From assembly GCA_003566875.1 (NCBI GenBank), contig PXBQ01000336.1:1-7028 (forward strand): a stretch of 7,028 bases of DNA. The letters are read 5' to 3'. The translations under genes were made by a program, and so were the position numbers. Each line of letters opens with the position of its first letter. Within the stretch, counting starts at the first letter, position 1. Origin of the DNA: Spirochaetaceae bacterium (GTDB lineage Bacteria; Spirochaetota; Spirochaetia; DSM-27196; PXBQ01). Of the stretch, positions 1-5,454 are shown in pieces. Under the pieces are notes generated by a model. The model had not been told where the DNA came from. It made no database searches and worked only from the letters and a program-made list of their open reading frames with translations.

Positions 1-96
1 GCGCTCGGGGCGGTTCGCGCCGCCGAGTGGATACGCGACCGTCGCGGATTCATCGGCGTTGACGACTTCATCCGTGATATTCTACGATTGCAGTGA
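1..96 (+). CDS. dapB: 4-hydroxy-tetrahydrodipicolinate reductase, C-terminal end (partial)
   Basis: This is the 3' end of a gene that enters from the left edge; 31 codons and a TGA stop are visible. The tail contains AAEWI, then RRGF, then a VDDFIRDIL-like helix. It resembles the DapB C-terminus, where an 'A-A-x-W-I/L' helix is followed by a G-[FL]-x-x-[MV]-x-D-[VF] segment. DapB reduces the product of DapA with NAD(P)H in the diaminopimelate/lysine pathway in the cytoplasm. The call rests on this short tail plus the dapA gene 33 bp downstream on the same strand, a common arrangement. The NAD(P)H-binding domain and catalytic residues lie outside the window and cannot be checked. Confidence 0.75.
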   Translation, partial: ALGAVRAAEWIRDRRGFIGVDDFIRDILRLQ

Positions 97-116
97 TCGT
101 CGCGCGATCGACGATC
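95..116 (+). other. Intercistronic hairpin between dapB and dapA
   Basis: GATCGTCG (95-102) and CGACGATC (109-116) are perfect reverse complements around the 6-nt loop CGCGAT. The 5' arm begins in the dapB stop codon (TGA, 94-96), and the 3' arm ends 2 nt before the dapA AGGAGG. No T-run follows, so it is not a canonical intrinsic terminator. In the mRNA it could mark a processing site, protect an upstream 3' end or tune access to the dapA ribosome binding site. The function is inferred; only the repeat is seen. Confidence 0.55.
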
Positions 117-118
117 TC

Positions 119-124
119 AGGAGG
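119..124 (+). promoter_or_regulatory. Ribosome binding site of dapA (decides the start)
   Basis: AGGAGG lies 5 nt before the ATG at 130 and only 2 nt before the in-frame GTG at 127. The spacing favours ATG 130, which also gives a protein whose numbering coincides with E. coli DapA. Confidence 0.8.
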
Positions 125-129
125 TTGTG

Positions 130-1008
130 ATGTTCAAAGGTGTGTTCACCGCCCTGGTAACTCCTTTTACGCGCGACGGTGCGCTCGACGAGGCGGCGCT
201 GCGCCGAATCGTCGAGGACCAAATCGAGAGTGGGATCGCCGGTTTGGTGCCGGTCGGAACGACGGGCGAGAGCCCGACGGTCACTCACGCCGAGAATATC
301 CGCGTCGTTGAGATCGTCGTCGAGCAGGCGAACGGCCGCGTGCCGGTGATCGCGGGAACCGGTTCGAACGCGACCGCCGAGGCGATCGATATGACGCTCA
401 GGGCAAAACAGATCGGCGCGACCGCGAGCCTGCAGGTAACGCCGTACTACAACAAACCGAATCAGGAAGGACTCTACCGACATTTTTCGTCGATCGCCGA
501 GACCGCCGACCTGCCGATTATCGTGTACAACATTCCCGGCCGCAGCGCGCGCAACATAGAGAACGACACGATGCTTCGCCTCGCGGCGCATCCGAACATC
601 GTCGCGGTCAAGGAAGCGAGCGGTGATCTCGCGCAAGTCATGGATCTGATCGCGCGGAAACCCGACGAGCTCGCCGTCCTCTCGGGCGATGACAACCTCG
701 CTCTGGCGATCTGCTGCCTCGGTGGTGACGGTGTCGTTTCGGTTGCGAGTAACCTCGTCCCGTCGGAGATCGTGAAGATGATCGAAGCGATCCTCGACGG
801 GCGCCTGGTCGAGGCGCGCGCGATGCACTATCGACTTCTCCCGCTGTTCAAGTCGGTCTTTCTCGACACAAACCCGATCCCGATCAAGTACGCGATGTAC
901 GCGGCGTCGCGTCTTCAGGAAGTGTACCGGCTTCCACTCGTCCCGCTCGACGACGAGAAAAAGGCTATCGTCGACGCGGTGCTGCGCGATTTGAAGATAA
1001 CGGTCTGA
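130..1008 (+). CDS. dapA: 4-hydroxy-tetrahydrodipicolinate synthase
   Basis: DapA condenses pyruvate with aspartate semialdehyde through a Schiff base on lysine. This is the first committed step toward diaminopimelate (cell wall) and lysine, and it takes place in the cytoplasm. The 292-residue product is a full-length single TIM barrel, the same length as the E. coli enzyme. Visible motifs are GTTGESPT at 43-50 with the Thr44-Thr45 proton relay, PYYNKP at 105-110 with Tyr107, YNIPGRS at 133-139 with Tyr133 and Arg138, and VKEASGD at 160-166 with the Schiff-base Lys161. All fall at E. coli positions, which supports ATG 130 over GTG 127. The gene follows dapB with a 33-bp gap and an intervening hairpin, so the two are probably co-transcribed. 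It converges on rsmA, with 22 bp between the stop codons. Nothing looks broken or foreign. Confidence 0.96.
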   Translation: MFKGVFTALVTPFTRDGALDEAALRRIVEDQIESGIAGLVPVGTTGESPTVTHAENIRVVEIVVEQANGRVPVIAGTGSNATAEAIDMTLRAKQIGATASLQVTPYYNKPNQEGLYRHFSSIAETADLPIIVYNIPGRSARNIENDTMLRLAAHPNIVAVKEASGDLAQVMDLIARKPDELAVLSGDDNLALAICCLGGDGVVSVASNLVPSEIVKMIEAILDGRLVEARAMHYRLLPLFKSVFLDTNPIPIKYAMYAASRLQEVYRLPLVPLDDEKKAIVDAVLRDLKITV

Positions 1009-1030
1009 GCGTTTCGGCGGGAGAATACAA

Positions 1031-1918
1031 CTAGAGGTTGGCCCTCTGCGCGACACGGTCGCTTATCGCGAGATATGTCTCTACGTCGATCGCCTCGGCC
1101 CTCAACCCGGACGGTACGCCTGAGTCGTGCAGAATCGCGAGTATTTCTTCGGAAGGCAGTCCCACAATCGTCCCCGCGCGAATCGTATTGTTCCGGATAG
1201 TTTTCCGGCGCGAAGCGAACAAGACGCGCGTGATCTCCGAGAGGACACGATACGACGGCGAACGCCCGTTCGGAGTCATCGAAAACAGCTCCGAGCGCAC
1301 GTTCGGACGCGGGTAGAACGCCGAGGAATCGATTTCGAACTCACGTTTCACTTTCCAGCCGGCCTGCACGAGCACACTCAGCGAGCCGTACGCTTTGCTG
1401 TTCGGGGTTGCACGAAACCGGTCGGACGCCTCTTTCTGCGCCATGAACACCATGCGCTTCGGCCTGATGCCTGACTCGACGATGGCCGCGACGATCGCGG
1501 TAGCGGCGCTGTACGGCAAGTTACCGACCACCGCATCGGGCACGCCGCGCTGAGCGAGCGCCGAAGGAAACGTCGCGAGAAAGTCTCCCGGCACAACCGC
1601 GACGCAAGCACGATCGCCGAACTCGGCCTCGAGGAGTCGAACGATGCCCCAGTCGATCTCAAACAAAGCGGTCCGCCTGGCGCGGCCGATCACGAACCGC
1701 GTCACCGCGCCGAGCCCCGGTCCGATCTCCCACGCGCTATCGACCGCCCCCGGTACCGCGCACACCGCGATGCGTTCGGCAACCGCCGTGTCGAGCAGGA
1801 AGTTCTGTCCCCACCTCTTCTTCGGAGCGATCCCGTGCGTCTCGAGGCTCGATATCAACCGTTCTCTCGCGGTACCGTCGTCGGCGCCGGGGTATACGGT
1901 AGTTCTATCGACGCTCAT
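1031..1918 (-). CDS. rsmA: 16S rRNA (adenine(1518)-N6/adenine(1519)-N6)-dimethyltransferase
   Basis: RsmA (KsgA) dimethylates two adjacent adenosines in the 3' terminal helix of 16S rRNA using S-adenosylmethionine, as a late step of small-subunit assembly in the cytoplasm. The 295-residue product has normal family length. In order it shows KKRWGQNFLLD (33-43), SAM motif I EIGPGLG (64-70), the acidic end of strand 2 at Glu87, GDF at 111-113, motif IV NLPY (133-136), the QKE segment (161-163), FYPRPNVRS (201-209), FASRRKTIRNN (234-244) and the C-terminal RAEAIDVETY region (273-282). The reading frame extends upstream to an ATG at 2026, but that would add about 36 residues lying inside comEC and outside the family. 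ATG 1918 forms an ATGA overlap with the comEC stop and gives a normal N-terminus. The ribosome binding site there is only a loose GGTGG/GCGGG, which fits coupling to comEC translation. Confidence 0.95.
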   Translation of the reverse strand: MSVDRTTVYPGADDGTARERLISSLETHGIAPKKRWGQNFLLDTAVAERIAVCAVPGAVDSAWEIGPGLGAVTRFVIGRARRTALFEIDWGIVRLLEAEFGDRACVAVVPGDFLATFPSALAQRGVPDAVVGNLPYSAATAIVAAIVESGIRPKRMVFMAQKEASDRFRATPNSKAYGSLSVLVQAGWKVKREFEIDSSAFYPRPNVRSELFSMTPNGRSPSYRVLSEITRVLFASRRKTIRNNTIRAGTIVGLPSEEILAILHDSGVPSGLRAEAIDVETYLAISDRVAQRANL

Positions 1919-3324
1919 ACGCCCGCCACCGTCCGCGATCGAATCGCCCGACGCGCCGAGGACACGCACATACCGAGCACCCCCACGAAGAGCGGCAGCG
2001 ACGCCGGGAGCGGGGCGACGCTCCACGGACGAAACCCCGAGAAAAAACGCACCCCCATCACGAGAAATGCGAACGTAATGTTCATCGTGCCGGCGATCAG
2101 ACCGTCGAGCAGCGAGATCGGATTAACCAGAAAAACCAGTCCGAGCGCGAGAAAAACCACGACCGGAAACCCCAGCACGATCGCAGTGAAAACACCGACC
2201 GGGTACAGAACGCCGAACCCCGATGCGACGATCGGAGCGGTGCACAGCTGCGCTCCGACCGAGGCGGCGAAAGACGCGCGAACCGGGTTCGGTATCCAGG
2301 GGATCAGCGCCTGATCGACAACGGCGCCGAAAACGAGAATACCGGCAAGAGCCGCGACAGATAATTGAAAACCGAGATCGTGCGCGGTCGACGGTGAGAA
2401 GACGAGGATCAGAAACACCGCGGCCGCGAGCACGTCGACTCCACGCGGTCGACGACCGAGGACCCGCGCGAGCGCGAACACCGCGACCATCACACCGGCG
2501 CGCACGAGCGACGGCCGCGGGCCGACCACTGCGATGTACAGCGCAGCGACGGTAACCGAAATCACCCATCCGCGGCCGCGTCCGAGCACGATTCCGCCGA
2601 GATATCCGACAAGCCCCGAGATAACGGCCAGATGCATCCCCGACAACGCGAGAAGATGCATCGCGCCCGAGACACGAAACGCGTTTTCGAGTTCGGGAAG
2701 CAGACCGTCGCGCCGTCCGAGGAAAACCGCTCGGAAAAACCCGACGATCTCGGTCGGGAGCCGCGCGATGCGGCGTTCGATTCGCGCGAGCGCGAAGCCC
2801 CGACCGTACTCGATCGGTCCCGCGTACGGTTTGATCCGGTACGCCGCGACCGTGAACGAGTCGAGATCGGCGGAGCTCAGGCGGCCGAGCCGGCCGAACA
2901 ACACGACCGATCGCCCGGCGTCGGGCGCGTCGTCGGGGAAGAACGCGAGCACCGTGCCGCGTGCATCGGCGAGCGCACCGGTCTCACTCTCGACGCGGCT
3001 CAGCGAAACCACAACGCGCGCGCCTCCGCGGGCCGTCGGTGCCGGGTCACTGGCGAGGATCCCATGCAGCGCGACGATATCGTCGCGAGTGATTCCGTAG
3101 AACGAAGCCGCCGCGGCCCGGGCTGAGGCCTGCATCGACGCGCACATCGCGACCAGACCCGAGGCGCCGACGCAAAGGAACACGAAGTACCGCGGGGAAA
3201 CGAAGCTCGAGACCGTCACGGACGCACCCGCGAGCACACACGCCGTTACGATGAGTCGCGGTACGTCGGCTCCGCTGTACGCCGCGAGACCGGCGCCAAG
3301 GACAGCCGCAAGCGGAGCGCTCAT
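1915..3324 (-). CDS. comEC: ComEC/Rec2-family DNA-uptake channel protein, short form without metallo-beta-lactamase domain
   Basis: ComEC forms the inner-membrane channel through which single-stranded DNA enters during natural transformation. The product has 469 residues. Hydrophobic segments lie near 3-16, 24-38 and 44-62. A soluble segment (about 85-165) corresponds to the usual N-terminal DUF4131/OB-like region. The membrane 'Competence' domain follows from about 190: FRVSGAMHLLALSGMH at 216-231 is the family signature, PRPSLVRAGVM is at 269-279 and LGFQLSVAALAGIL at 317-330. It then stops after the last membrane segment (about 442-456). Full-length ComEC has about 700-800 residues with a C-terminal metallo-beta-lactamase-like domain, absent here. 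rsmA begins at the comEC stop, so this is a clean end and not a frameshift remnant. ATG 3324 is the first start after an in-frame stop, and it lacks a clear ribosome binding site of its own. It overlaps the stop of an 18-codon mini-ORF. Actual competence in this organism is not shown. Confidence 0.9.
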   Translation of the reverse strand: MSAPLAAVLGAGLAAYSGADVPRLIVTACVLAGASVTVSSFVSPRYFVFLCVGASGLVAMCASMQASARAAAASFYGITRDDIVALHGILASDPAPTARGGARVVVSLSRVESETGALADARGTVLAFFPDDAPDAGRSVVLFGRLGRLSSADLDSFTVAAYRIKPYAGPIEYGRGFALARIERRIARLPTEIVGFFRAVFLGRRDGLLPELENAFRVSGAMHLLALSGMHLAVISGLVGYLGGIVLGRGRGWVISVTVAALYIAVVGPRPSLVRAGVMVAVFALARVLGRRPRGVDVLAAAVFLILVFSPSTAHDLGFQLSVAALAGILVFGAVVDQALIPWIPNPVRASFAASVGAQLCTAPIVASGFGVLYPVGVFTAIVLGFPVVVFLALGLVFLVNPISLLDGLIAGTMNITFAFLVMGVRFFSGFRPWSVAPLPASLPLFVGVLGMCVSSARRAIRSRTVAGV

Positions 3325-3377
3325 GGCGTCGCCCGACGGCTGCCGGTCGCGCAGTCGCGGTCATGGTCGTTGACCAT
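3321..3377 (-). CDS. 18-codon leader ORF translationally linked to comEC
   Basis: On the minus strand AGGAGG (3390-3385) is followed 7 nt later by ATG (3377-3375). This opens a frame encoding MVNDHDRDCATGSRRATP, which ends at TGA 3323-3321. That TGA overlaps the comEC ATG (3324-3322) as ATGA. It is the best ribosome binding site upstream of comEC, while comEC itself has none at the expected distance. Ribosomes ending the short ORF could restart on comEC. The first 15 nt, including the ATG, form a 6-bp inverted repeat. The peptide is hydrophilic, has no signal or membrane segment, and is not recognised. It may serve only as a translational entry point. A chance open frame after a strong Shine-Dalgarno sequence cannot be excluded. 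Confidence 0.45.
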   Translation of the reverse strand: MVNDHDRDCATGSRRATP

Positions 3378-3402
3378 TCGTGTCCCTCCTCATAGAAGGG
3401 AT

Positions 3403-3429
3403 ACTATAGCTTTTTTTTCGGTGCTTCAA
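3403..3429 (-). promoter_or_regulatory. Candidate sigma-70-type promoter for the leader-comEC-rsmA unit
   Basis: Reading the minus strand, TTGAAG (3429-3424) and TATAGT (3408-3403) resemble -35 and -10 boxes, at 4/6 and 5/6 matches. The 15-bp spacer is short and includes a run of eight A. The -10 box ends about 25 nt before the leader-ORF ATG. The position is sensible, because it lies after the PilZ gene and its weak terminator. The spacer is below the 16-18 bp optimum, so the -35 assignment is uncertain. Confidence 0.4.
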
Positions 3430-3437
3430 CGAAAGAC

Positions 3438-3458
3438 AAAAACGCGCGATTTATCGCG
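3438..3458 (-). terminator. Weak candidate intrinsic terminator after the PilZ gene
   Basis: On the minus strand, CGCGA (3458-3454) and TCGCG (3449-3445) form a 5-bp G+C-rich stem around a TAAA loop. After CG comes TTTTT (3442-3438). It lies 14 nt past the PilZ stop codon. The stem is short and separated from the T-run, so termination may be partial and some read-through into comEC is possible. Confidence 0.4.
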
Positions 3459-3471
3459 TCTATCGTCGGAC

Positions 3472-4551
3472 TCAGGCTTGGCCGGTCTTCTTGGAACGAG
3501 CGCCGTTGTTGTCGGAAGGCAGCGAGCTCATTCGTGGTGTCCCGTCAACGTTGCGGAAGATTCCGTACACGTACGCGAGAATCCTGTTTTTCATCTGCGG
3601 TGACGTCGGGATCCCCTGGATATGAAGAATCGAGACGTTTTTGTTCTGTTTGAACGTGACACCTTTGACCGTGCCCGACAGGATGATCGTATCGCCGTCG
3701 AGCTCGGTCTGAATTTTTACCGGAACGCCGGGCTTTGCCCGGCCGCCGACGAGCACCGCAGCGCCGTCTTCGGAGAGATCCACCATTTTGCAGCGATACC
3801 CACCCATCTTCTCGGGACGCTCGTTTGCCTCTTTGATCGTCGTCAAAGGGAAGACTCGACCGGCGTTCGCGAGCTGGACGCGAACGGAACCACGTTTCTG
3901 CGTACGAACGAGTTTGTCCGCGTGAGTCATATGGAGAATTGGGAACTTCTTGTCGATGTAGTCGCCGAGGATCTTGGACTCGAAGTAGTACCCCGCGTCT
4001 TCGGCGCGCCAGAAGTACACGTTCACTTTTTGTCCGCGCCACGAGAAACCCGGAGGCAACGGCGCGCCTTTTGGGTGCCCCACCGCAAGATACTTGCGCA
4101 TGTTCTCGACGACGCGCGATATATACACGGAACTTCCGGGGTACGTAATCTTGAGAACTTGCCCGGGCGCAATGTTCCGTGTCGACTGGATGCCCAGACG
4201 GTACTTCGGCAGGTTGAACTCGACGCGCTTTCGGAAGTCGAACAGTTTATTCAGGAAACGAACCGCGGCAGGATCCTCTTCTTTGTTATGCGACCGAAAT
4301 CGGATCATCGTGCCGCGAATGCACCGGTCGAGCGTCTTCTCGGACCAGAACAGCGACGTCGGATTGGGCAGATGGTTTTCGACCGCGACGCGCCGGAGCA
4401 AGTTGAGTTCACCAAATCGGAAACCCGACTCCTTGCCCTTCACGTAGAACTGCAGCCACGGAAACCGGAAACCTCCGTTGCGCTGGATGTAAACCAGTAC
4501 ACCGGAGACCGCCAAGATTCCAAGTAATAGCCAAATCCCCATTCCGGTCAT
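3472..4551 (-). CDS. Membrane-anchored PilZ-domain protein, probable cyclic-di-GMP receptor
   Basis: PilZ domains bind cyclic di-GMP and relay it to motility or envelope functions. The 359-residue product starts with one membrane segment (about 5-22), followed by a basic/aromatic stretch. Next comes a mostly helical region (about 47-110) of unknown role. A YcgR-N-like segment lies at about 115-205, with VLKITYP and a VNVYFW strand. A C-terminal PilZ domain starts near 212. It carries both cyclic-di-GMP contact motifs: RxxxR as RTQKR (216-220) and [DN]xSxxG as DLSEDG (258-263). The tail (341-359) is polar and low in complexity. The order resembles PilZ proteins of spirochaetes, where this signalling affects flagellar motility; this is from memory. 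The second ATG at 4542 sits 9 nt after AAAGG, while ATG 4551 touches it directly, so the true start may be 4542. It is divergent from the CPBP gene across 82 bp. Confidence 0.88.
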   Translation of the reverse strand: MTGMGIWLLLGILAVSGVLVYIQRNGGFRFPWLQFYVKGKESGFRFGELNLLRRVAVENHLPNPTSLFWSEKTLDRCIRGTMIRFRSHNKEEDPAAVRFLNKLFDFRKRVEFNLPKYRLGIQSTRNIAPGQVLKITYPGSSVYISRVVENMRKYLAVGHPKGAPLPPGFSWRGQKVNVYFWRAEDAGYYFESKILGDYIDKKFPILHMTHADKLVRTQKRGSVRVQLANAGRVFPLTTIKEANERPEKMGGYRCKMVDLSEDGAAVLVGGRAKPGVPVKIQTELDGDTIILSGTVKGVTFKQNKNVSILHIQGIPTSPQMKNRILAYVYGIFRNVDGTPRMSSLPSDNNGARSKKTGQA

Positions 4552-4587
4552 CCTTTGCCGTTCCCTCTCTCCGATTCTCGGTGTACA

Positions 4588-4616
4588 GTATCATCGGACT
4601 TAGCGGTATCAACCGG
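4588..4616. repeat. Imperfect direct repeat in the divergent PilZ/CPBP intergenic region
   Basis: GTATCATCGG (4588-4597) recurs as GTATCAACCGG (4606-4616) with an 18-bp period. The pair lies between the two divergent genes, where a regulator could act on both. On the minus strand a TTGATA (4611-4606) overlaps the second copy and could be a -35 box for the PilZ gene, but no good -10 box follows. The CPBP-side ribosome binding site GGAAGAGG (4615-4622) begins inside the second copy. Weak evidence. Confidence 0.25.
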
Positions 4617-4633
4617 AAGAGGTCTACTTTTTC

Positions 4634-5293
4634 ATGAATGTAACGGGAAACCCGGCCGTACGTAAAGAGTTATTCGTTGTTATCGCTGTTTTTCTCATTC
4701 CGCCGATCGTGTTGCGCGGAAGCGCCACCCTCACGCTCTCGGTGACCCGGGCCGCGATCGAGGTTCTTTCGTCGGCTTTTCAATTCATCATCGTGTTGGC
4801 CGTCGCGCGAAGAACCGACGGAACGCCGGCGCGCGGGTTCGGCGTGTCGTGGCCACGACTCCGCGACGCGTTCGCGGCGATCGCCTCGGGTATCGTCCTT
4901 GCCGTCGCCGCGGTTGCGTACCTTTCGCTTGCGCCGGTGGAAACGGAAAGGATCACGGTAACGGCCCACGGTTCGACTCCATGGATCAGCGTCTTTCTCG
5001 CCGTTGTTATCGCGATCGCCGCGGCGTACAGAGAGGAGTTTCTGTATAGGGTTTACATCGTGCGTCGTTTTGCCGAAGCCGGATACACGCCGTTCGCGGC
5101 GGTCGCGTTCGGCGCGCTCGTGTTCGGCGCGGCGCATCTATCGCAGGGGGGCGCGGCCGCGGTGTACGCGACGATACTCGGCGCCGCGCTCGGCGGCGTG
5201 TATATCGTGACCGGCAGCCTTCACGGTCTCGCAATCGCTCACGCTGCGTACAATATCTCGGTCATCGTGCGCCTAATCCCTGGAGTTCGGTGA
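4634..5293 (+). CDS. CPBP-family (CAAX/Rce1-type) intramembrane metalloprotease
   Basis: The product has 219 residues and about six or seven hydrophobic segments (near 13-29, 40-58, 79-99, 117-131, 153-168, 176-194 and 196-214). The conserved CPBP motifs are all present in membrane context: EExxxR as E134-E135...R139, FxxxH as FGAAH (164-168) and HxxxN as HAAYN (203-207). These glutamates and histidines form the catalytic site in Rce1-like proteases. Bacterial members cut or process membrane substrates, and some give immunity to their own bacteriocins; the substrate here is unknown. The start ATG follows GGAAGAGG by 11 nt, slightly long. No bacteriocin precursor or prenylated-protein gene is seen nearby. 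The TlpA-like gene lies 157 bp downstream, so a shared transcript is possible. The fold is sure; the function is not. Confidence 0.9.
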   Translation: MNVTGNPAVRKELFVVIAVFLIPPIVLRGSATLTLSVTRAAIEVLSSAFQFIIVLAVARRTDGTPARGFGVSWPRLRDAFAAIASGIVLAVAAVAYLSLAPVETERITVTAHGSTPWISVFLAVVIAIAAAYREEFLYRVYIVRRFAEAGYTPFAAVAFGALVFGAAHLSQGGAAAVYATILGAALGGVYIVTGSLHGLAIAHAAYNISVIVRLIPGVR

Positions 5294-5309
5294 CGGTCTG
5301 CTCACCGAA
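5286..5309 (+). other. Hairpin spanning the CPBP stop codon
   Basis: TTCGGTGA (5286-5293), ending in the TGA stop, is the perfect reverse complement of TCACCGAA (5302-5309) around an 8-nt loop. No T-run follows, so it is not a textbook terminator. It may stabilise the 3' end of the protease message or halt transcription with an accessory factor. Function inferred only. Confidence 0.45.
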
Positions 5310-5352
5310 AGACACATCTCGAACTTGCTCCTGCCCGGGAAAACCAGTACGT

Positions 5353-5364
5353 TGTACGTGTACA
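5353..5364. promoter_or_regulatory. Operator-like inverted repeat upstream of the thioredoxin gene
   Basis: TGTAC-GT-GTACA is a perfect 5-bp dyad. It lies in a denser run where GTAC appears three times (5347, 5354 and 5360), about 90 bp before the thioredoxin start. Its placement suits a dimeric regulator, but no regulator family can be assigned, and no convincing -35/-10 pair was found beside it. Confidence 0.3.
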
Positions 5365-5421
5365 TTATCGGATTTGTCGCTTTTATTTTCTCGACGCGGC
5401 GACCGGTAGGCGGAGTGAAAA

Positions 5422-5454
5422 ATGACCGAGTGCGCGGACGGAGTACGGTTATGA
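5422..5454 (+). CDS. 10-codon leader ORF overlapping the thioredoxin start
   Basis: GGAG (5412-5415) lies 6 nt before ATG 5422, which opens a frame encoding MTECADGVRL. It ends at TGA 5452-5454, and that stop overlaps the thioredoxin ATG (5451-5453) as ATGA. It is the same arrangement as the leader ORF before comEC. The thioredoxin gene also has its own GGAG (5440-5443) 7 nt before its ATG, so it does not depend on coupling. The peptide is not recognised. The open frame could be chance. Confidence 0.35.
   Translation: MTECADGVRL

Noticed and set aside
1033..1047. AGAGG/CCTCT stem near the rsmA stop as a terminator.
   Set aside because: The stem is only 5 bp and there is no T-run on either strand.
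82..1056. A 324-codon open frame on the minus strand covering all of dapA.
   Set aside because: It is antisense to a full-length, motif-complete DapA. The sequence is rich in Arg/Asp/His with no fold or motif, as expected for the complement of a G+C-rich gene.
1919..2026. Upstream ATG at 2026 as the rsmA start, adding 36 residues.
   Set aside because: The extra part lies within the conserved-length comEC C-terminus and matches no RsmA N-terminus. ATG 1918 makes an ATGA overlap and gives normal length.
3622..4527. A 301-codon open frame on the plus strand opposite the PilZ gene.
   Set aside because: The minus frame carries clear PilZ motifs and an N-terminal membrane segment. The plus frame shows only compositional runs of charged residues and no credible ribosome binding site.
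4581..4637. GTG-started 18-codon frame ending in TGA at the CPBP start, as another coupled leader.
   Set aside because: There is no ribosome binding site before the GTG, so unlike the comEC and thioredoxin leaders it has no support beyond being open.
5347..5364. The GTAC cluster as a LexA box of the cyanobacterial AGTAC-N4-GTTC/GTACT kind.
   Set aside because: The spacing between half-sites (2 or 3 nt) does not fit, and neighbouring genes are not DNA-repair genes.
5325..5450. TTG at 5325 or GTG at 5416 as the thioredoxin start.
   Set aside because: Both would put extra residues before a good signal sequence. TTG 5325 has no ribosome binding site, and the GTG is too close to its GGAG. ATG 5451 has GGAG at 7 nt.
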